This document shows, piece by piece, positions 10,607 through 22,990 of a stretch of DNA of 64,000 nucleotides. This DNA comes from Bryum argenteum. Taxonomy: Eukaryota; Streptophyta; Bryopsida; Bryales; Bryaceae. Where the stretch lies: assembly GCA_037043015.1 (NCBI GenBank), contig CM073322.1:10985601-11049600 (forward strand), in the 5' to 3' direction. The position numbers and the translations under genes were made by a program. Numbering within the stretch: the first letter of the stretch is position 1; every line of letters starts with the position of its first letter. The notes below the pieces were generated by a model, which made no database searches, was not told the origin of the DNA, and saw only the letters and a list, made by a program, of their open reading frames with translations.

Positions 10607-12029
10607 AAGCGACCCCAATGTTCAGGCGCAGGCTCAGCTGAGCAGGGAACGCGACACACCTCTCTGGGAGTTTGATGTCATGGCGAATGGATCCGCCATT
10701 GATGGGAAATGTGACGACAGTGCGCTATTCTTGATTATATAAGTGAGCATGAACGGCACGGGAGCAGGATGTGTATTACGATGCAGCGAGCCATTTGCAA
10801 CGGCAGGTCATAATATCAATCAAGCCGTCACTCTCTCTACGATGAACCACGCCATTCTATCTCGATCGAACCATTTGCATTTTCCGGAGGACTCAATGAC
10901 TGTTCAGTAGTTATTCGGCAAGTCTGCCATGGTCGCGCCACTGTAGCACTGCGATAGGCGATTAATTATTGTATCTAGGGGAGCACACAGCAACTAGCCA
11001 GTTGTTCGTCCAGCACTGCAGCTACTCCAATATCCTTCTTTCTTACTTGAATAGGAGGAAATTACTCATCTAGGGTCTTGGGGAGCACAGGTAGGTTCGA
11101 TAAGGGTCTTTGCACAGTGATTCGCCTGATGGTAACAATTGCTGTCCTCGGCAAGCGATTGCTAGTCGAGGTTTTCTTCTCTTTTTTCTTTTTTTCTTCT
11201 TCTGAGGACTTAGCAAGTCCGATAAGCTCAGCCGAGGGCATGCTGAGAATTCTGAAGCTGGGAGAAGTCTTGCCTCCCTGTCGTGATTGATATGAGCCTG
11301 CACTTCAATTCGCACATGTGCTCAACGTTTTGAGAAGTAGGGTTTGAGGATTCTGTTGATTCCAGCGTGTGTGCTGGGGGAGCTTGTTGCGGAAAAGGTG
11401 AGTAGAAGCATTTGCTCGTCCTGCTGCTACTCTCGTGCCTCGCATTGGAGTACTTGCAAGCCCTGGTCAGGAGGTGGTTGAGCACGTGGTCGTATATTTT
11501 TCACGTCAAGAGCCGACACGAGCGACACGATCAGGTACCACTCTTGTCTCCTGAGTGTCATCTTTTTACTCTTGAACTTTCCCATTTCAATAGAAGGAGA
11601 CAGTGTGTCAGAATCCTGCTTCGGTGGTGGTCATACCTTGCCGTCACAGAACCCCTGTTGTCCCTATAAAAATGCACAATCATATGTCACCAGATGTCTG
11701 TAATCAGGCGACTCCAACTCTTTCGTGTTCGAGCTTTGCAGTAATTGCCTGAACTTGTCTATCGAAGAGATACTGATGATGATACTAGGAAGACAGGATC
11801 TGTAAATGATAAATCAAAGAGCCTGCTGTTGAGTAATTTTGTCTTACGAAAAGAAACTTCCTGAAGTACTGAGTGCTGATTGAAGTGTTAGAATCTGGTT
11901 TATGGCTCATCGATTTCATTGAAGCTTTGGCGCATCTCTCACGTCTTCTTCTCTTCTCGATGCAATATATTTCTGAGTTTGGTTCGCGAGGACCTCGGAT
12001 ATTTCTCCGAGTAGCATTTTCAGCGCGAA
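10607..12029. other. Intergenic, no supported gene
   Basis: Moderate GC content with short open frames in all directions. None resembles a known family or shows a consistent exon structure. The stretch may contain the 5' flank of the trihelix-like relic that follows. Confidence 0.45.
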
Positions 12030-12450
12030 TGCAGTGGCACGATGACGGAGCACAAGGGAAGACCAGGGCCCAGGAGGGTCGCTCCAATTGGACTGACGAG
12101 CGAACTCAGCAACTTTTGGAGGCACTTTTGAATTGGGAGAAAGAGTATGGCCAACTCTCGGGGCGTAAAGACAAGTGGGAGACCATATCGAGAAGTGTCT
12201 TCAAGAAGGATGCACTCCAGTGCAGACGGAGGAAGGAAACGCAGACAAAACCTCATTAAATTGAAAAGATACTGTGGCGCCGAGCACAAGGAGTTCAGGC
12301 AGCTGACTGAGGTGGATTTCAAAATCTTAGGGCTGGCAACTAAGATGGAGCCAAATTGGTACGATCTGACGTGCAAGATCAAAGAGCGACCCAAGAAAGC
12401 AATGAGAGACTTATCACATTCAGATTCAGGAGACCAGAGCATTTCATCAT
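12030..12450 (+). pseudogene. Trihelix/Myb-like DNA-binding gene, frameshifted
   Basis: One frame from the ATG at 12030 reads through RSNWTDERTQQLLEALL and a following QCRRR, which fits the start of a plant trihelix or Myb/SANT-like helix bundle (tryptophan in helix 1, QC before helix 3). The expected continuation, including KMEPNWYDL at about 12342-12368, is in another frame, entered near 12225. I see no splice sites that join the two frames cleanly. The simplest reading is a single-exon gene broken by a frameshift. The alternative is a small unrecognised intron. Family placement is by motif only. Confidence 0.45.
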
Positions 12451-12679
12451 CCCCAGCGCCAGCAGCAGTGATGATTTGTTACCTGTCAATGGCTGAATTC
12501 TTTTTGTCCCCTCTTTTGGTGTGGTTTGTGCTCGTGACCTGCAGCCCCGCAATATCGAAGTTGGGAGGCAGAAGATGGAATCCACGGGTGGAGAGGAGTA
12601 AGGTAAAATCGAAAAAGTTGTAACATCTTGTTCACAGAGTGAGGCTTTATTCGAATTGCAATAGCTGAGCCGTGAGATT

Positions 12680-12831
12680 GGTGCCAGACTCTGGAGATCC
12701 GAGGGTGATGTCAGATGTGGAGCGAGGCGGGGTCCCACCTGACACGGTGGGGACACCAGCGCCAGCGTGGCCGGCATGGGACCCCGCCTCGCTCCACATC
12801 ACCCACAGATCTCTAGAGTCACTGTGGCGCC
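12680..12831. repeat. GC-rich foldback with a perfect 21-bp stem
   Basis: The left arm (12680-12737) and right arm (12777-12831) are inverted copies. The inner 21 bp pair perfectly (GTGGAGCGAGGCGGGGTCCC plus one base, against its complement), and the outer parts pair with small bulges, joined by a loop of about 39 bp. It could be a small foldback transposon or an RNA hairpin. No terminal duplication is evident. Confidence 0.8.
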
Positions 12832-14580
12832 GCACCTGGACTTCCAACTCTTGTCAATCCGACTTCTTACTCACACCTTATCGAGGCATGGATTGGCACT
12901 CAAGTGAATATGAGCGAGCCCCTCAATCTCGAGTCCTCCCACATCGACGAAGATCTCGCAGACCTTCAAATAGTTTTGTATAGGAAGTTGTTGATTTCGA
13001 ATACCTTCGGAGTGCCAGATATGATTTCTGGACATGGTGGACTCTTCTGATGCGCAGCGATGAGGATTTGTTCGCCTAGATTCTGATGTATTACGATACA
13101 TGTAATTATAAAGGCCAAGCTTCGTACAGCCCGAAGGCTCTCACGTACAAGGGCGTAGCCTGAGCTTAGTCTGCGATGATCATAAGCCTTGAAGGTATAT
13201 ACCTTGAGTGACTCCGAGGCACTGGGAATTCTGCAAAGTTTTTGATATTATTATTCCCCATTTCTCATGGGGAGCTTCCTAGTTGTGAATAAATATCGAT
13301 ACGCGTACCTCCTCAACCTCAACCCGCAAGGTATCAGATGCATTCTTGAAAATCGATAACCTTGGCGGAACCTCGGTGCTAAGTATATCGGTAAAATCAG
13401 TCCGATAAATGGATTCGGTGTGTCCTAGCTGTTTTTGTTTCACGGAATTTAATAGGCCGTACCGATTCCAGCTTGCGATGCGTGTCAGTCTCTCACCCAC
13501 CCCTTCAAGCTGGACTCTGTCTTTCCTTGGATGCTTCGACACCTCCAACATCATCGAGCACTTTGAACCCTGGCGTCATGAAGTTATCGGCATTGTCAAG
13601 GGCCGACTTCAGTGCCGGAGTTTCCGCCAAGGGCACTTAGTAGTTTGTTCCGACCTGGTGAAAAGCAAGTGGCTTTACTATTGCGAGTTATGAATTTCGC
13701 TCCTCAGCATGCCCTTGGATTCCATGCTGGGTTTCTTGCGGGATCCAAAGCATGTTCTGACACAGGTGAGAGTCTAACAAGACTTGAAGCCAAGAATTGC
13801 TCTCACTCGACCATCCACAAGGTCAAGTCATGGAACACCCTACCTGAATCGCAGGGGGATCCAGTTGAAGCGAGAACGCATAGCCATGAGCAAGTGCTGT
13901 TGCTGGATATGGAGTAGTCGTTTAACCATGTATGCATCACTCGATTCCACGAGTAGTTGAAATGAAATCAACGCTCTCAAGCTAGCTCCGAGAGTACCAT
14001 GATTCTGCGTACATCCACTGAAACCGGCACTTGCGAGCTCATTCGATACAGAACAATTGTGTCAGCTCAAGCACACCCATGGCTGTGATGAGTGCAGGAG
14101 TGATGATCTCAGCAACCACAGACAAGCAAATTAATTAATAGGCTCAGTTGGGATTTTCAGTCGCTGTAAAATGTCGCAATTCCAGCTCAGAATCCAATTA
14201 TGCAATAAAACAATCAGCTGTGACAACGCTGTCGTACTTGTCATGCAATACAAGAACGAAGCTGTTGCACAACTCAAAACTCGAACGAATTGGACACAAA
14301 GAAGCAATTTTACCAGCCCGGACTACTACGACCCATGTAAATCACTTAAGTCTTCACATTTCGCCATGAAATTTCCAATTTTTAAAACCTTACTACCGCA
14401 AAGCATCCCCTTCTGAAATGTACATGTCAGATACGTATATGTTGCTCGAAGAATGCAAAATCTCACTGAATTGTTTAGAATACTACAGTAATCACGAACC
14501 ACTGTCTCCTACCTAAATCAATCCTCTGCTCTTACCCAGCTATATCATTAGCCTGCATCAAATAGAGAAGGTCTTCAGCA
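12832..14580. other. Intergenic, nothing recognised
   Basis: Several open frames of 60-100 codons occur on both strands, but none has family motifs, consistent splice sites or a convincing start. The last part presumably holds the 3' UTR and terminator of the RGLG gene, which is read from the minus strand. Confidence 0.45.
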
Positions 14581-16005
14581 TCAGTAAAGGCGGAGCCTCT
14601 TTGTAATGGGCAACCGACAGATGGGACAGGAGCTAATTTTCCAAGCACACTCCAGGCACGTCTGATGGCCGCAATTGAAGGCCAGGTTCTTCTTGTTGTG
14701 AAGGCAAACGGGGCAGTCATTGGTCTCAGCTTCATCCGTGATTCGGGAGTGAGCAGAAGAGTTTTGTGGTGGTGGTGGAGTAGGCTGGCGCGCATTCATC
14801 TGCAAGACCTTGGGTGGGGGCGGGAGCGGCACGGCCGCACGCGAGGAGCCTGTTTGCCGCCCCAAGTGCCCCAGGCGCACACACGCTTTGTACTGAGGCG
14901 GAATCTCCATGAGCGCTCCCAATGCAAACTGGGCCTCTTTCCGCTCCGGCGGATCGTTTCTATTCGTCGTCATCACCTCCGTGAAGTTGATGAACTGGAA
15001 ATTGTCGAAGGCTCGTGTTGGTATGTTGTCATCAAACTGCTGCATCATGTCCCACGGTCCATCGCCCACGCCCACTAGCACAATGGAGAGCGCGTATGAA
15101 CTCGCGGTCACGATCGCGTCCACTGTTGCTTGCTCTTGCGGACTCAGAACCCCGTCTGGTGTATCCACGCTTCTCGTCATTTGCCCATCTGCACCGATGC
15201 TCACCATGCTCAAATCACTGCAACAAAGCTCTCCCATATGACATGGTAGACAACTAGATGGGGACACCTGCCGTACAAGAGACCTTGCATCGCCATCACC
15301 GGTGACCAAATATCATATGCCGCTCGATCCTTATTCTCACCGCTTCTCACCCACAAAAGGTTCTGCGCTCCTCATCCTCAGAAGCTGCTCCATTTGTCTC
15401 CTCCATCCACTCCATCCAATAGGTCACCCGGTGATGGCTGGAGGTCGCTAGTATTACAGTCTACACGACAAGTGCATTGATTCAGGATTAGGGTTTTGAG
15501 GATTAGCAAGCGTACCAGCGATGATGACGAGAACATGGTACTGGCCACCACTGGCTTCGACAATGTCCACAGCGGTGTGAATAATGGGCGCGAAAGAAGT
15601 AGGTCCAGCGAGACGCACTTCCGGAGCGATCTGTCGGTAGCGGGCGAGAGCCTCCTCGAAGCCGTGGCAGGGGCGATTCTCGGCGTGGAAGCTGAAGACG
15701 TGCTTGTCGGTGGTTGTGTTGTCGCCGAAGCCAAAGCAAGGGATGAGGTTGTCGTCGTCGAAGGAAGCGAGAGTTTTCCCGACGATGGCGAGCACTTGCT
15801 CATAAGGATTCGGGTGCTGTCCACCGATATCGTGCAAGCTTCGACCTCCGAACGAATGTTTCCCCGTCCACTCATTGCTCTTGGTGAAGTCGATACCCAC
15901 GATCAGATTGGAGCATTCCAGTCCTGCATCTGCCAGTGCCCGCTCCACTTCTGGCAGCGTCGTGTACACATCTGAGAAACTCATCCCTGAACCGCTCCTG
16001 CCCAT
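14581..16005 (-). CDS. RGLG: RGLG-type RING E3 ubiquitin ligase (copine-like vWA domain)
   Basis: Two exons are clear: 16005-15516 and 15188-14581. The junction reads GCT G|AT with a GTACGC donor and a TGCAG acceptor, giving 365 residues. The N-terminal two thirds is the copine-type vWA domain: [12 protein letters not shown] (metal site), [41 protein letters not shown]. The C-terminus is a C3HC4 RING: CPVC, NCGHQTC, EC, CPIC. A proline-rich linker joins them. Plant RGLGs make K63-linked ubiquitin chains and act in hormone and stress signalling. The chosen start gives MGRSGSG, compatible with N-myristoylation known in the family. An acceptor-like CAG at about 16037 also allows an upstream exon with a longer N-terminus. 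Confidence 0.92.
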
Positions 16006-16039
16006 GACGGTAGCTGGCTTGGATCGTCGATGCACCTGC

Positions 16040-16583
16040 ACTGTCAATGACCATCAATCATAGGAAATTAAAGCGATCGATCCAGAACACATCGAAATAT
16101 CAGGAACGGAAGAAATTGCTATCGGACCTACAAGCGGACTACCTGTTGATGATACTTTGCTCGAATTTGAGCAAACGTGAACTGTATTCGATGAGATGTC
16201 TGCACAGCCTCGATAAAAGCGGGTCTTACATCAATCTGTCGGTAAAGATTCGTAGCGCCGATGCTTTGGACGTTTTCTTGGATACTGAACTGATTCTGAA
16301 CCGTTCATGCGCAAGCTTGGTTCATGCTGGTCCCATTCTTGAATGTGGTCATTCTTAAAGTCTTGAGATTTGAAGGTAAAGTCTTTTCTTATAGTCTTGA
16401 GCTCAACAGGTGAAATCTTTTTCTTGTGTCCAGATCAATAACAATCGTTTCGGGGTAAGCGTTCGTAGCAGCTACCGGGAAGGGGCAAAGGAGCCAAATA
16501 AAAATATATGACAAAAACCTTTCGAAGGTTCAGCAGTAGCAACACAGAAGAAACCACCCGACACATCGGAGTTCACAGTTCCT
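16040..16583. other. 5' flank of RGLG and spacer
   Basis: Between RGLG and the divergently positioned tRNA no further gene is visible. An additional 5' exon or the leader of RGLG would lie in this interval. Confidence 0.4.
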
Positions 16584-16656
16584 TGGAGACGCCGGGTATC
16601 GATCCCGGTACCTCTCGCATGCAAAGCGAGCGCTCTTCCATTTGAGCTACACCCCC
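16584..16656 (-). tRNA. tRNA-Ala (anticodon TGC)
   Basis: The minus strand starts GGGGGTGTAGCTC and folds into a complete 73-nt cloverleaf without intron. The anticodon stem CTCGC/GCGAG encloses the loop TTTGCAT (anticodon TGC), and the T arm contains GGGATCGATACCC. The acceptor stem pairs throughout with G-T wobbles, and the discriminator is A. A GT pair sits near the top of the acceptor stem (positions 3-5 involve G-T), and the D arm reads ATGGAAGAGC where TGGTAGAGC is usual, so it may be slightly diverged but looks functional. Confidence 0.93.
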
Positions 16657-16724
16657 TGTTACGATGACACTTGAGGCGATTTCTAGCTTTATATACTTCT
16701 ACCTTCAAAAAATTACACCATGAG

Positions 16725-17105
16725 TATTTTTCACACTAGGGATAGAAATAAATAAATAAGAACACGAAACCCTTGTAGGCCTGGCGTGAGTAAAATGACT
16801 GTTCGACCTACCCTTGATGATATGCCCATGGGACATAACAGTAGAAGAAGAACACCAGACCCGTGAGGGTTGGTGTGAATAAAGTGTCCGTTCGACCTAC
16901 CCTTAATGATATGCCCACAGGACATAACAATAGGGGTATAGGACTACTAACCCCTCTTAGGGTCGACGCTACATGAAGAAAAGACCCTGAACTAGTAAGC
17001 TACGGTTGTTTGGGATGTATCATATTTGTATAAAAGAAGAGGTTTGGTTTTGTTGTGGGACATAACAACAATGACATAGGACTACTAACCCCTCTCAGGG
17101 TGGAC
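16725..17105 (-). repeat. Dispersed repeat cluster, partly tandem
   Basis: Two tandem copies, about 80 bp apart, of a unit reading on the minus strand roughly TTATGTCC, GGGCATATCATYAAGGGTAGG, TCGAAC, then a (C/T)ATTCAC-type end lie at about 16770-16930. They are followed by two copies of a GACATAAC plus GGACTACTAACCCCTCT unit at about 16920-16965 and 17060-17100. Related pieces occur at 18694-18720, at 22397-22443 and more weakly at 37866-37925. It is probably the tail of a SINE or other small element. Confidence 0.65.
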
Positions 17106-18439
17106 CAGCGGATAGACTGTATTAGACATTTGAAAAATTCTCAATGGAATAATGTAATTGCAAGCATGTTTACCTGATGACGAGGAATATTGTTGCTAAT
17201 TTTCAATAAACATTTTTTTTCAAACATATGAGTGTTTGTATGTACAAGACTAAACTTCACATACGTAGAACTTCAGGTACAAATATGTATCAAAATCTGG
17301 AATCACAAGAATATACTTGTACACTCCAGTAACCAATATTTAACAAGCACTTCCCAAACCTAAAATTAGTCTGATAAACATAAAAGGAAATGATCGTCTT
17401 TGCACAAACCAGGCGATTCGTAAGGGCAATGCCAACCACATGAATTGGCTTTCTTCATGCTTCTCCAAATCATTCTTCTTTCACTCAAATATACGAACTC
17501 CACTTGTACATGTTAAAATAAAAATAATAACCACGGGTACTAATGCTACTAGTATTCACTTTAATCACTAAAGTGTCTGGTTCCAAAATGGATGAGTACT
17601 CTTGTACCAATGTACATTCGGTGGCTGTACCTAAGACATACAAGATCAGTAGGCTACATCGAACTTTCCATTGTCATTTTATAACAAGTTAATAGTTTTA
17701 GATAAAGTATGCTTTCAAAGTCATTTAGATAAATATTCCGCTTGCAAGTGCTTGCACTTGTTAATCCCTAAGGGCCCAATTGACCATTTTATGGTTGATC
17801 CCGGATTTTGAGGAGATGTACCCAGCTAAAAAAAGACTTTTAAAATTAATTTTTAAATTATTTCTTTTACTCTCTAGAAGTTTGGTGAGTTGGGAACAAG
17901 ATGTAGTTTACAAAACCCCGTTTAGATTCATAAAATGTTCACAATAAGCCTTCAATCGTAAACAAGGCAAGGTTTTCTCAGTGTTTAAAAACTTACTAAT
18001 TTGGGAAACTAATGGTGTCCCTTGCAGGTTAATAGTGGCCTCTCTCGATATTATCATATGATATGTGATTTGAGCCAATCATATTGGTTTTCAATTACTA
18101 AAAGTAGAAGGTATGTGTTATATTGATTTTCAAAGATTTGGTCTCTTTAACCCTTGAATCGTTTGGCTCATTGGTAGAGAGAAGTACACATTCTTGAAAT
18201 AAGTGTCATAAATGAATTTGAGTTATTCACATCTCAACAATACATTCTTGTAGTAGACATATTGTACATCATGTGAATCAAATTTTGAGTCATGAGGCCT
18301 CATAATTTGGAGGATCGTAACGTATTTGCATGCAAAAAGCATCACAAAATCTCAACATTTTTACTTTGAAGTTAAAATGCTACCAATAGACTTACCATTA
18401 TTGACCACCTTACTATATTGTTCACCAGTCCAAGGCACC
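17106..18439. other. Intergenic, nothing recognised
   Basis: AT-rich sequence with no coding or RNA signals that I can support. Confidence 0.5.
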
Positions 18440-18735
18440 ACAAGCCTTGGCTTGGTGGTTAGGGCTTAGGCCCCCAATGAGGAGGTCGTGGGTTCTATTC
18501 CCCGTGCCGGCGTGGTGCTCACCACTATAGTCCGCCCAACTATTGTGGGAGGTCCTTGGACCTTGTTGTATGGGTACCTCAAAGCCCTTTGGGGGATACT
18601 ATGTCAAGTATCTTCAAGGCACTTCTAACTAGGCTAAAAATTAGCGTAGTTATAATATCCACTCTCGAGAGTGGCCATCAGGATATTAGCATTACAAACG
18701 GACACTTCATTCACGCCGGCCCCTTAGAAAGGACC
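18440..18735 (+). mobile_element. tRNA-derived SINE candidate
   Basis: The head carries an A-box-like TGGCTTGGTGG at 18448-18458 and a B-box-like GGTTCTATTCC at 18491-18501, 43 bp apart start to start, as in RNA polymerase III internal promoters. The cloverleaf is not preserved, so it is not a working tRNA. Further downstream, ACGGACACTTCATTCACGCC at 18698-18717 resembles the dispersed tail at 16725-17105. The 3' end and target duplication could not be fixed. Confidence 0.6.
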
Positions 18736-19029
18736 GAAGTTTCTATCTATCTCTTCAGCAGGGCCCCCCAGGGTTTATGGTTTTACATACAGTAGACAAG
18801 TGCCTAGTGGACTTCTGTAAGTGGGGTTCGAGGACTACATCGCCATTGATCGTGGGTCCCAAGCAAATTTGGCTGGAATGGATTTGGGACCCACGCGAGG
18901 AGGAGTTGCGTGCATTTTGCGAGCAAGCAACGAACTGCAATGCGGGCAGCATTCACAGCATGCTCTCAAGCTTACATTCGTGGTCACAGGCTCGTCGTCT
19001 TTGCACTTTCGATGTAAGTAACAAGTGCA

Positions 19030-20545
19030 ATGTCGTGGATCGTGGTGATCGCAGGGCTCGCCGTGGCCCTCATCGCGCTCGTGACATACCTCACTGCCCC
19101 TTTGAAAGCGGTGACTGTTCCCATCCGCGGACGTCACTTGCTCATTACCGGTGGCTCCAGTGGCATCGGCCTTGAAATCGCCAAATTGGCAGCTGCTGAA
19201 GGCGCGCGGGCCATTTCGCTTGTAGCTCGGGATCCGAGAAAACTCGCCGATGCCAAAAATCTCATCACCCGGCACCTCAAAACTGAAGTCAAGGTATGTG
19301 GAATTTCCAGCACGATACGGTCTTATACATATAAAATCTGTGCAGAGCCATTGGCATGTTTTTAGGGTTCCTGGACTCTGTCTTACCTACTAATCTTGAT
19401 TGCGGTGAGCATGGCTCTTAGCACCTGCAAATTCCCGCCAGTGTTTGAGAATTGTGGTTGATTATGTGCTTGTAGATCAGCACATATAGTGCCGACGTTA
19501 AGATTTTCGGAAGTATAAACGCTGCGATTGAGGCTGCGGTGGCAGACTCTGGCAACATTGAGGTTCTGATCCTCAGTCACGGAGTCTCATACGTTTTTAC
19601 GTTTGAAGACGGAACCCTAGAGAATTATGATCACGTTATAGATACAAATTTGAAAGGCAACATCTACACAATCAAGGCTGCACTTCCTCACATTAAAGCT
19701 AGCGAAGGAGCCCCTGCATCGATCTCCATATTCTCTTCACAAGCTGGCCAGGTAAGAGTCTCCTACACCGGATGAGCTTCTGATCATTCAGGCCACGAAC
19801 GACAATCAACCTATATTTTCTAATTTAACAGTCATTTGATAGGTTATCCAATCCAAGCAATATAAGTTATTCGTGGAATTTCGGTTCGTTGACTGGACTT
19901 TGCTTCCTTATTCGGATAATTACAGGCGTTTTTTAGCTTCTGATCGATGTGAGCTTTGTTGCGGCTGCAGGTCGGGGTGTATGGTTATTCGGTGTATTCA
20001 GCCAGCAAGTTTGCACTGCGAGGCTTGGCAGAATGCCTACAACAAGAGCTTGTCGATCGCAACATTCGTGTTTCGCTCGTGTATCCTCCCGACACTAAGA
20101 CTCCAGGCTACTTGGAAGGTGCTTGCATACTCCTCGTTTCCCTTCGGAGACAATGTCACTTGCATTTGGAGACAATGTCACTTGCAGATCAGTGATATTG
20201 TTATTGAGTGTGGGAGCTGATTCGGTGGTCCGTGTGACAGATATGAAGACCATACCAGAGATAACGAAAATCTTATCAGGGTCATCAACAGCGTTGGATG
20301 CGGTCAGTGTGGCGCGGGCCTCATTAGAAGGTGTGAAAGCAGGCCGGTTCCAGATTAGTTGCAATTTAGAAGGGGCTGCATTGAGCGTTGTGTGTGCAGG
20401 CATGAGCCCCCAGCCTACGCTCGTCATGGGCGTGGTTGAAATCGTGTCTATGGGCCTCATGCGAATTGTTGCACTCTTCGTCCAAAAGGGTTGGTACGAT
20501 ACCATTCTTCAACATAAACGGAAGGATTGTCAAGCAAAGAAGTAA
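19030..20545 (+). CDS. TSC10: 3-ketodihydrosphingosine reductase (KDSR/TSC10 type)
   Basis: Four exons: 19030-19293, 19476-19751, 19971-20118 and 20241-20545. Phases close exactly to 330 residues, near the family's usual size. The enzyme reduces 3-ketosphinganine to sphinganine with NADPH at the ER, the second step of sphingoid-base synthesis. It is a short-chain dehydrogenase: Rossmann motif TGGSSGIG (residues 40-47), SSQAGQ (175-180) with the catalytic serine, and YSASK (189-193) with the catalytic Tyr and Lys, followed by FALRGLAE. Residues 4-22 form an N-terminal membrane anchor, and a second hydrophobic stretch ([20 protein letters not shown]) lies near the C-terminus. NHG, common in this family, is SHG here. 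No lesions seen. Confidence 0.95.
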
Positions 20546-22315
20546 GTCCTTCGTATTGACATTGTGTTGTTTACCTAGGAAGAAATTTCTCCGTGTTGTT
20601 ATTGTGTTGCTTGCTCAAGCTCATGAAGTACATTGTTCTAGTGGATCATTTGATGACTACAACAAGTTGGTTCGCATGCTTTTGATTCTGTAGAACCCAT
20701 TCAAGCAAAGACAATTTCTGCAAACTGGCTTATTAATTAACTATGGCAGAATTCTATGTTTCTTAACGTGTTTGGATATTCTTTGTTAAACGAGTGCTTT
20801 GAGCAATATGCTAAATTTCTAATTCAATGACGCTGTGTTCATTGTGTTCATTGTCAGAAGCGAGTAAGAAGGGCTAGACTTCACTCCAGCAATATTGGCA
20901 AGTGCTTGGAGGAAGTGAGGAAGAGCTTGTAAGGAACTTCTTCGTTGCTGGTAATTCAGACATTTGAATGTCAAGTGTAAATAGACGTATCACAAACCGC
21001 CCCTTTTATCTCTGATTTTGATTATCTTGAAAATAGACAAATAGAAGTTGCAGGTTGACCACTTTGTTCATATTTTTTATTCTTCTGAGGAATCGATTCT
21101 CAGTTTTCAATGCTGGAATCAGTAACCAAATTCCAGAGTTAGAGCTTAATATTGAGCTTCCATCGAAAGTACATCTTTGTGAATGCTTTCATAACGGGAA
21201 ACTGTGATGTTGGTATGCGAGTTTGAAGTGTGCATTTGCATTCCTTTTGAAGTATGAAAGAACATGTCTCAAGCAGTGTTGGAGAGAGTTTCGTAAACTA
21301 ATGCTACTTTTGGAAATCCAAGAACCAATGACGATGTTATGCTAGTATGGAATGTGCATTTGAATTCCTTTTTGAGTTTGAAAGAAAAAGTCTCAAGCAG
21401 TGTTGGAGAAAATCTCGAAGACTAACTATTGCTAGTTTTGGAATTTTAGTAAGACTAGGTGTAGAAGAGTTTGAAAGGAGATGATGAACGATGAACTTTG
21501 GTTTCTACAGGGTCTTTCCATGGAGCACAGGCACAAACATGAGTTCATTAGATGAGCACAAGCACAAACGTGAGTTCATTAGATCACCTGGCTGGTTCGT
21601 TCATGTTGAATGATCCATTGCGTGAAGTTTTCTGAGACCCAAATGAATTTGTATGTAAGGCATGTCATTCATACAATTGTTTCTACAAGGTCTATTTTGA
21701 AGAGTATGTAAGCATATTGTCATACACTTGCCATCAAGAATATGCACTTGCCATTTAGAATGTAGCTTTAGTAACTTTGGTGTTGGAATGGTACACTAAA
21801 TAGGTAGATTAGTGTTAGATACACTAATTTATATAAACATGTCATAAGTTTTTACTGTTGGTCAATATTTTTACCCTCTATATCCGCCAAGATGTGGATC
21901 CTTCCACAGTATCGGAGTCAGTACTCTTGGTAAATTTTTTTTACCATAAGTAAAAACTTATAGCATTTTCAAATCTTATAAAAATCTAACACTAATCTAC
22001 CTATTCAGTGTAGTGGATTAGAAACAAAAATAGTACGAATACCAAACCTGGCGGTAATGTGTGCTACAAGTTTTACATACACCCCATCTATGAAGATTTT
22101 TCAAGTCAAATTTAAAATACCGAAAACAACCATAAGATATACCTTCAAAGAAAGTAACACCATTGCTACACACTTAGCTCTGTCTATTAAACTACACAAA
22201 AGAAAATATAGAAAACAATGAACCGTTACCACTAAACACGCAACCCCTATAAGACCAAAAGTATAAAATAGTGATAAATAAACCACCTTAAATTTATAGA
22301 GCAAGTAACCTTGTC
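20546..22315. other. Intergenic, short imperfect repeats only
   Basis: No gene seen. Two imperfect direct copies at about 21225-21320 and 21350-21430 (sharing GTGCATTTG..ATTCCTTTT and TCTCAAGCAGTGTTGGAGA) suggest local duplication. GAGCACA(G/A)GCACAAACRTGAGTTCATTAGAT is repeated at about 21524 and 21555. Confidence 0.55.
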
Positions 22316-22387
22316 ACATGGGCCTATGTTGATGTAAATTTAGTCCAGGTTACATGGGCCTATGTTGATGTAAATTTAGTTCAGTCT
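22316..22387. repeat. 36-bp direct tandem repeat (2 copies)
   Basis: ACATGGGCCTATGTTGATGT starts one copy at 22316 and the next at 22352. The copies differ only near their 3' ends. A fragment of the dispersed repeat (TTATGTCCCCTAGACATATC) follows immediately at 22397. Confidence 0.9.
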
Positions 22388-22990
22388 ACATCATTGTTGT
22401 TATGTCCCCTAGACATATCGTCAAGGGTAAGTCGAACACGCATTTTATTTTATTTTTCCTTCCCCATATTAGACTATTTACATAAGTGCTGGGTGCGAAG
22501 AGGCTCATAAAAAATGCGAGTGTCGGAGTTCGATCCTTCAAAATGTAGCCAACGAGCACATGGTAAGAAGCAAAGCAACTGTAGCTTGAAATGCAAGCAG
22601 TCAAAGTCAAAACCTGCAGCTGACTCCTGACGATTGACCCTGCAGGCACCGTCCGGCAGATGCAGATGGGCAGATGGGCTGGCTATGTGGACCTACCAGC
22701 GACCATGGCTTTTTCCGGTCCGATTTTCAACACTGAGTGGAGAAAAACTGCCTTTGCAATCGCCACTACAAAGCACTAGCCCTCCTCGCGCTTTACGACG
22801 AGCAGCCTCGTGACTTCGGTGCCCCAAGTCAACATTTCCCTGCGTTGGCGTATACCACTTTCAACACATTCTGCGCAGGTGAGCTTTGACCCGCACCCTT
22901 CTCACATAAGAGGTGTGATGCTGCCCCCAGTCGATGCCTTGACCCACTTCATTGATCGCACACTCTCATTGTCGTTCCGTCATATACATT

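Noticed and set aside
15496..15975. Plus-strand ORF of 159 codons
   Set aside because: Antisense shadow of the RGLG vWA exon.
18448..18512. tRNA gene
   Set aside because: A- and B-box-like motifs are present but the acceptor and anticodon stems do not pair. Called as a SINE head instead.
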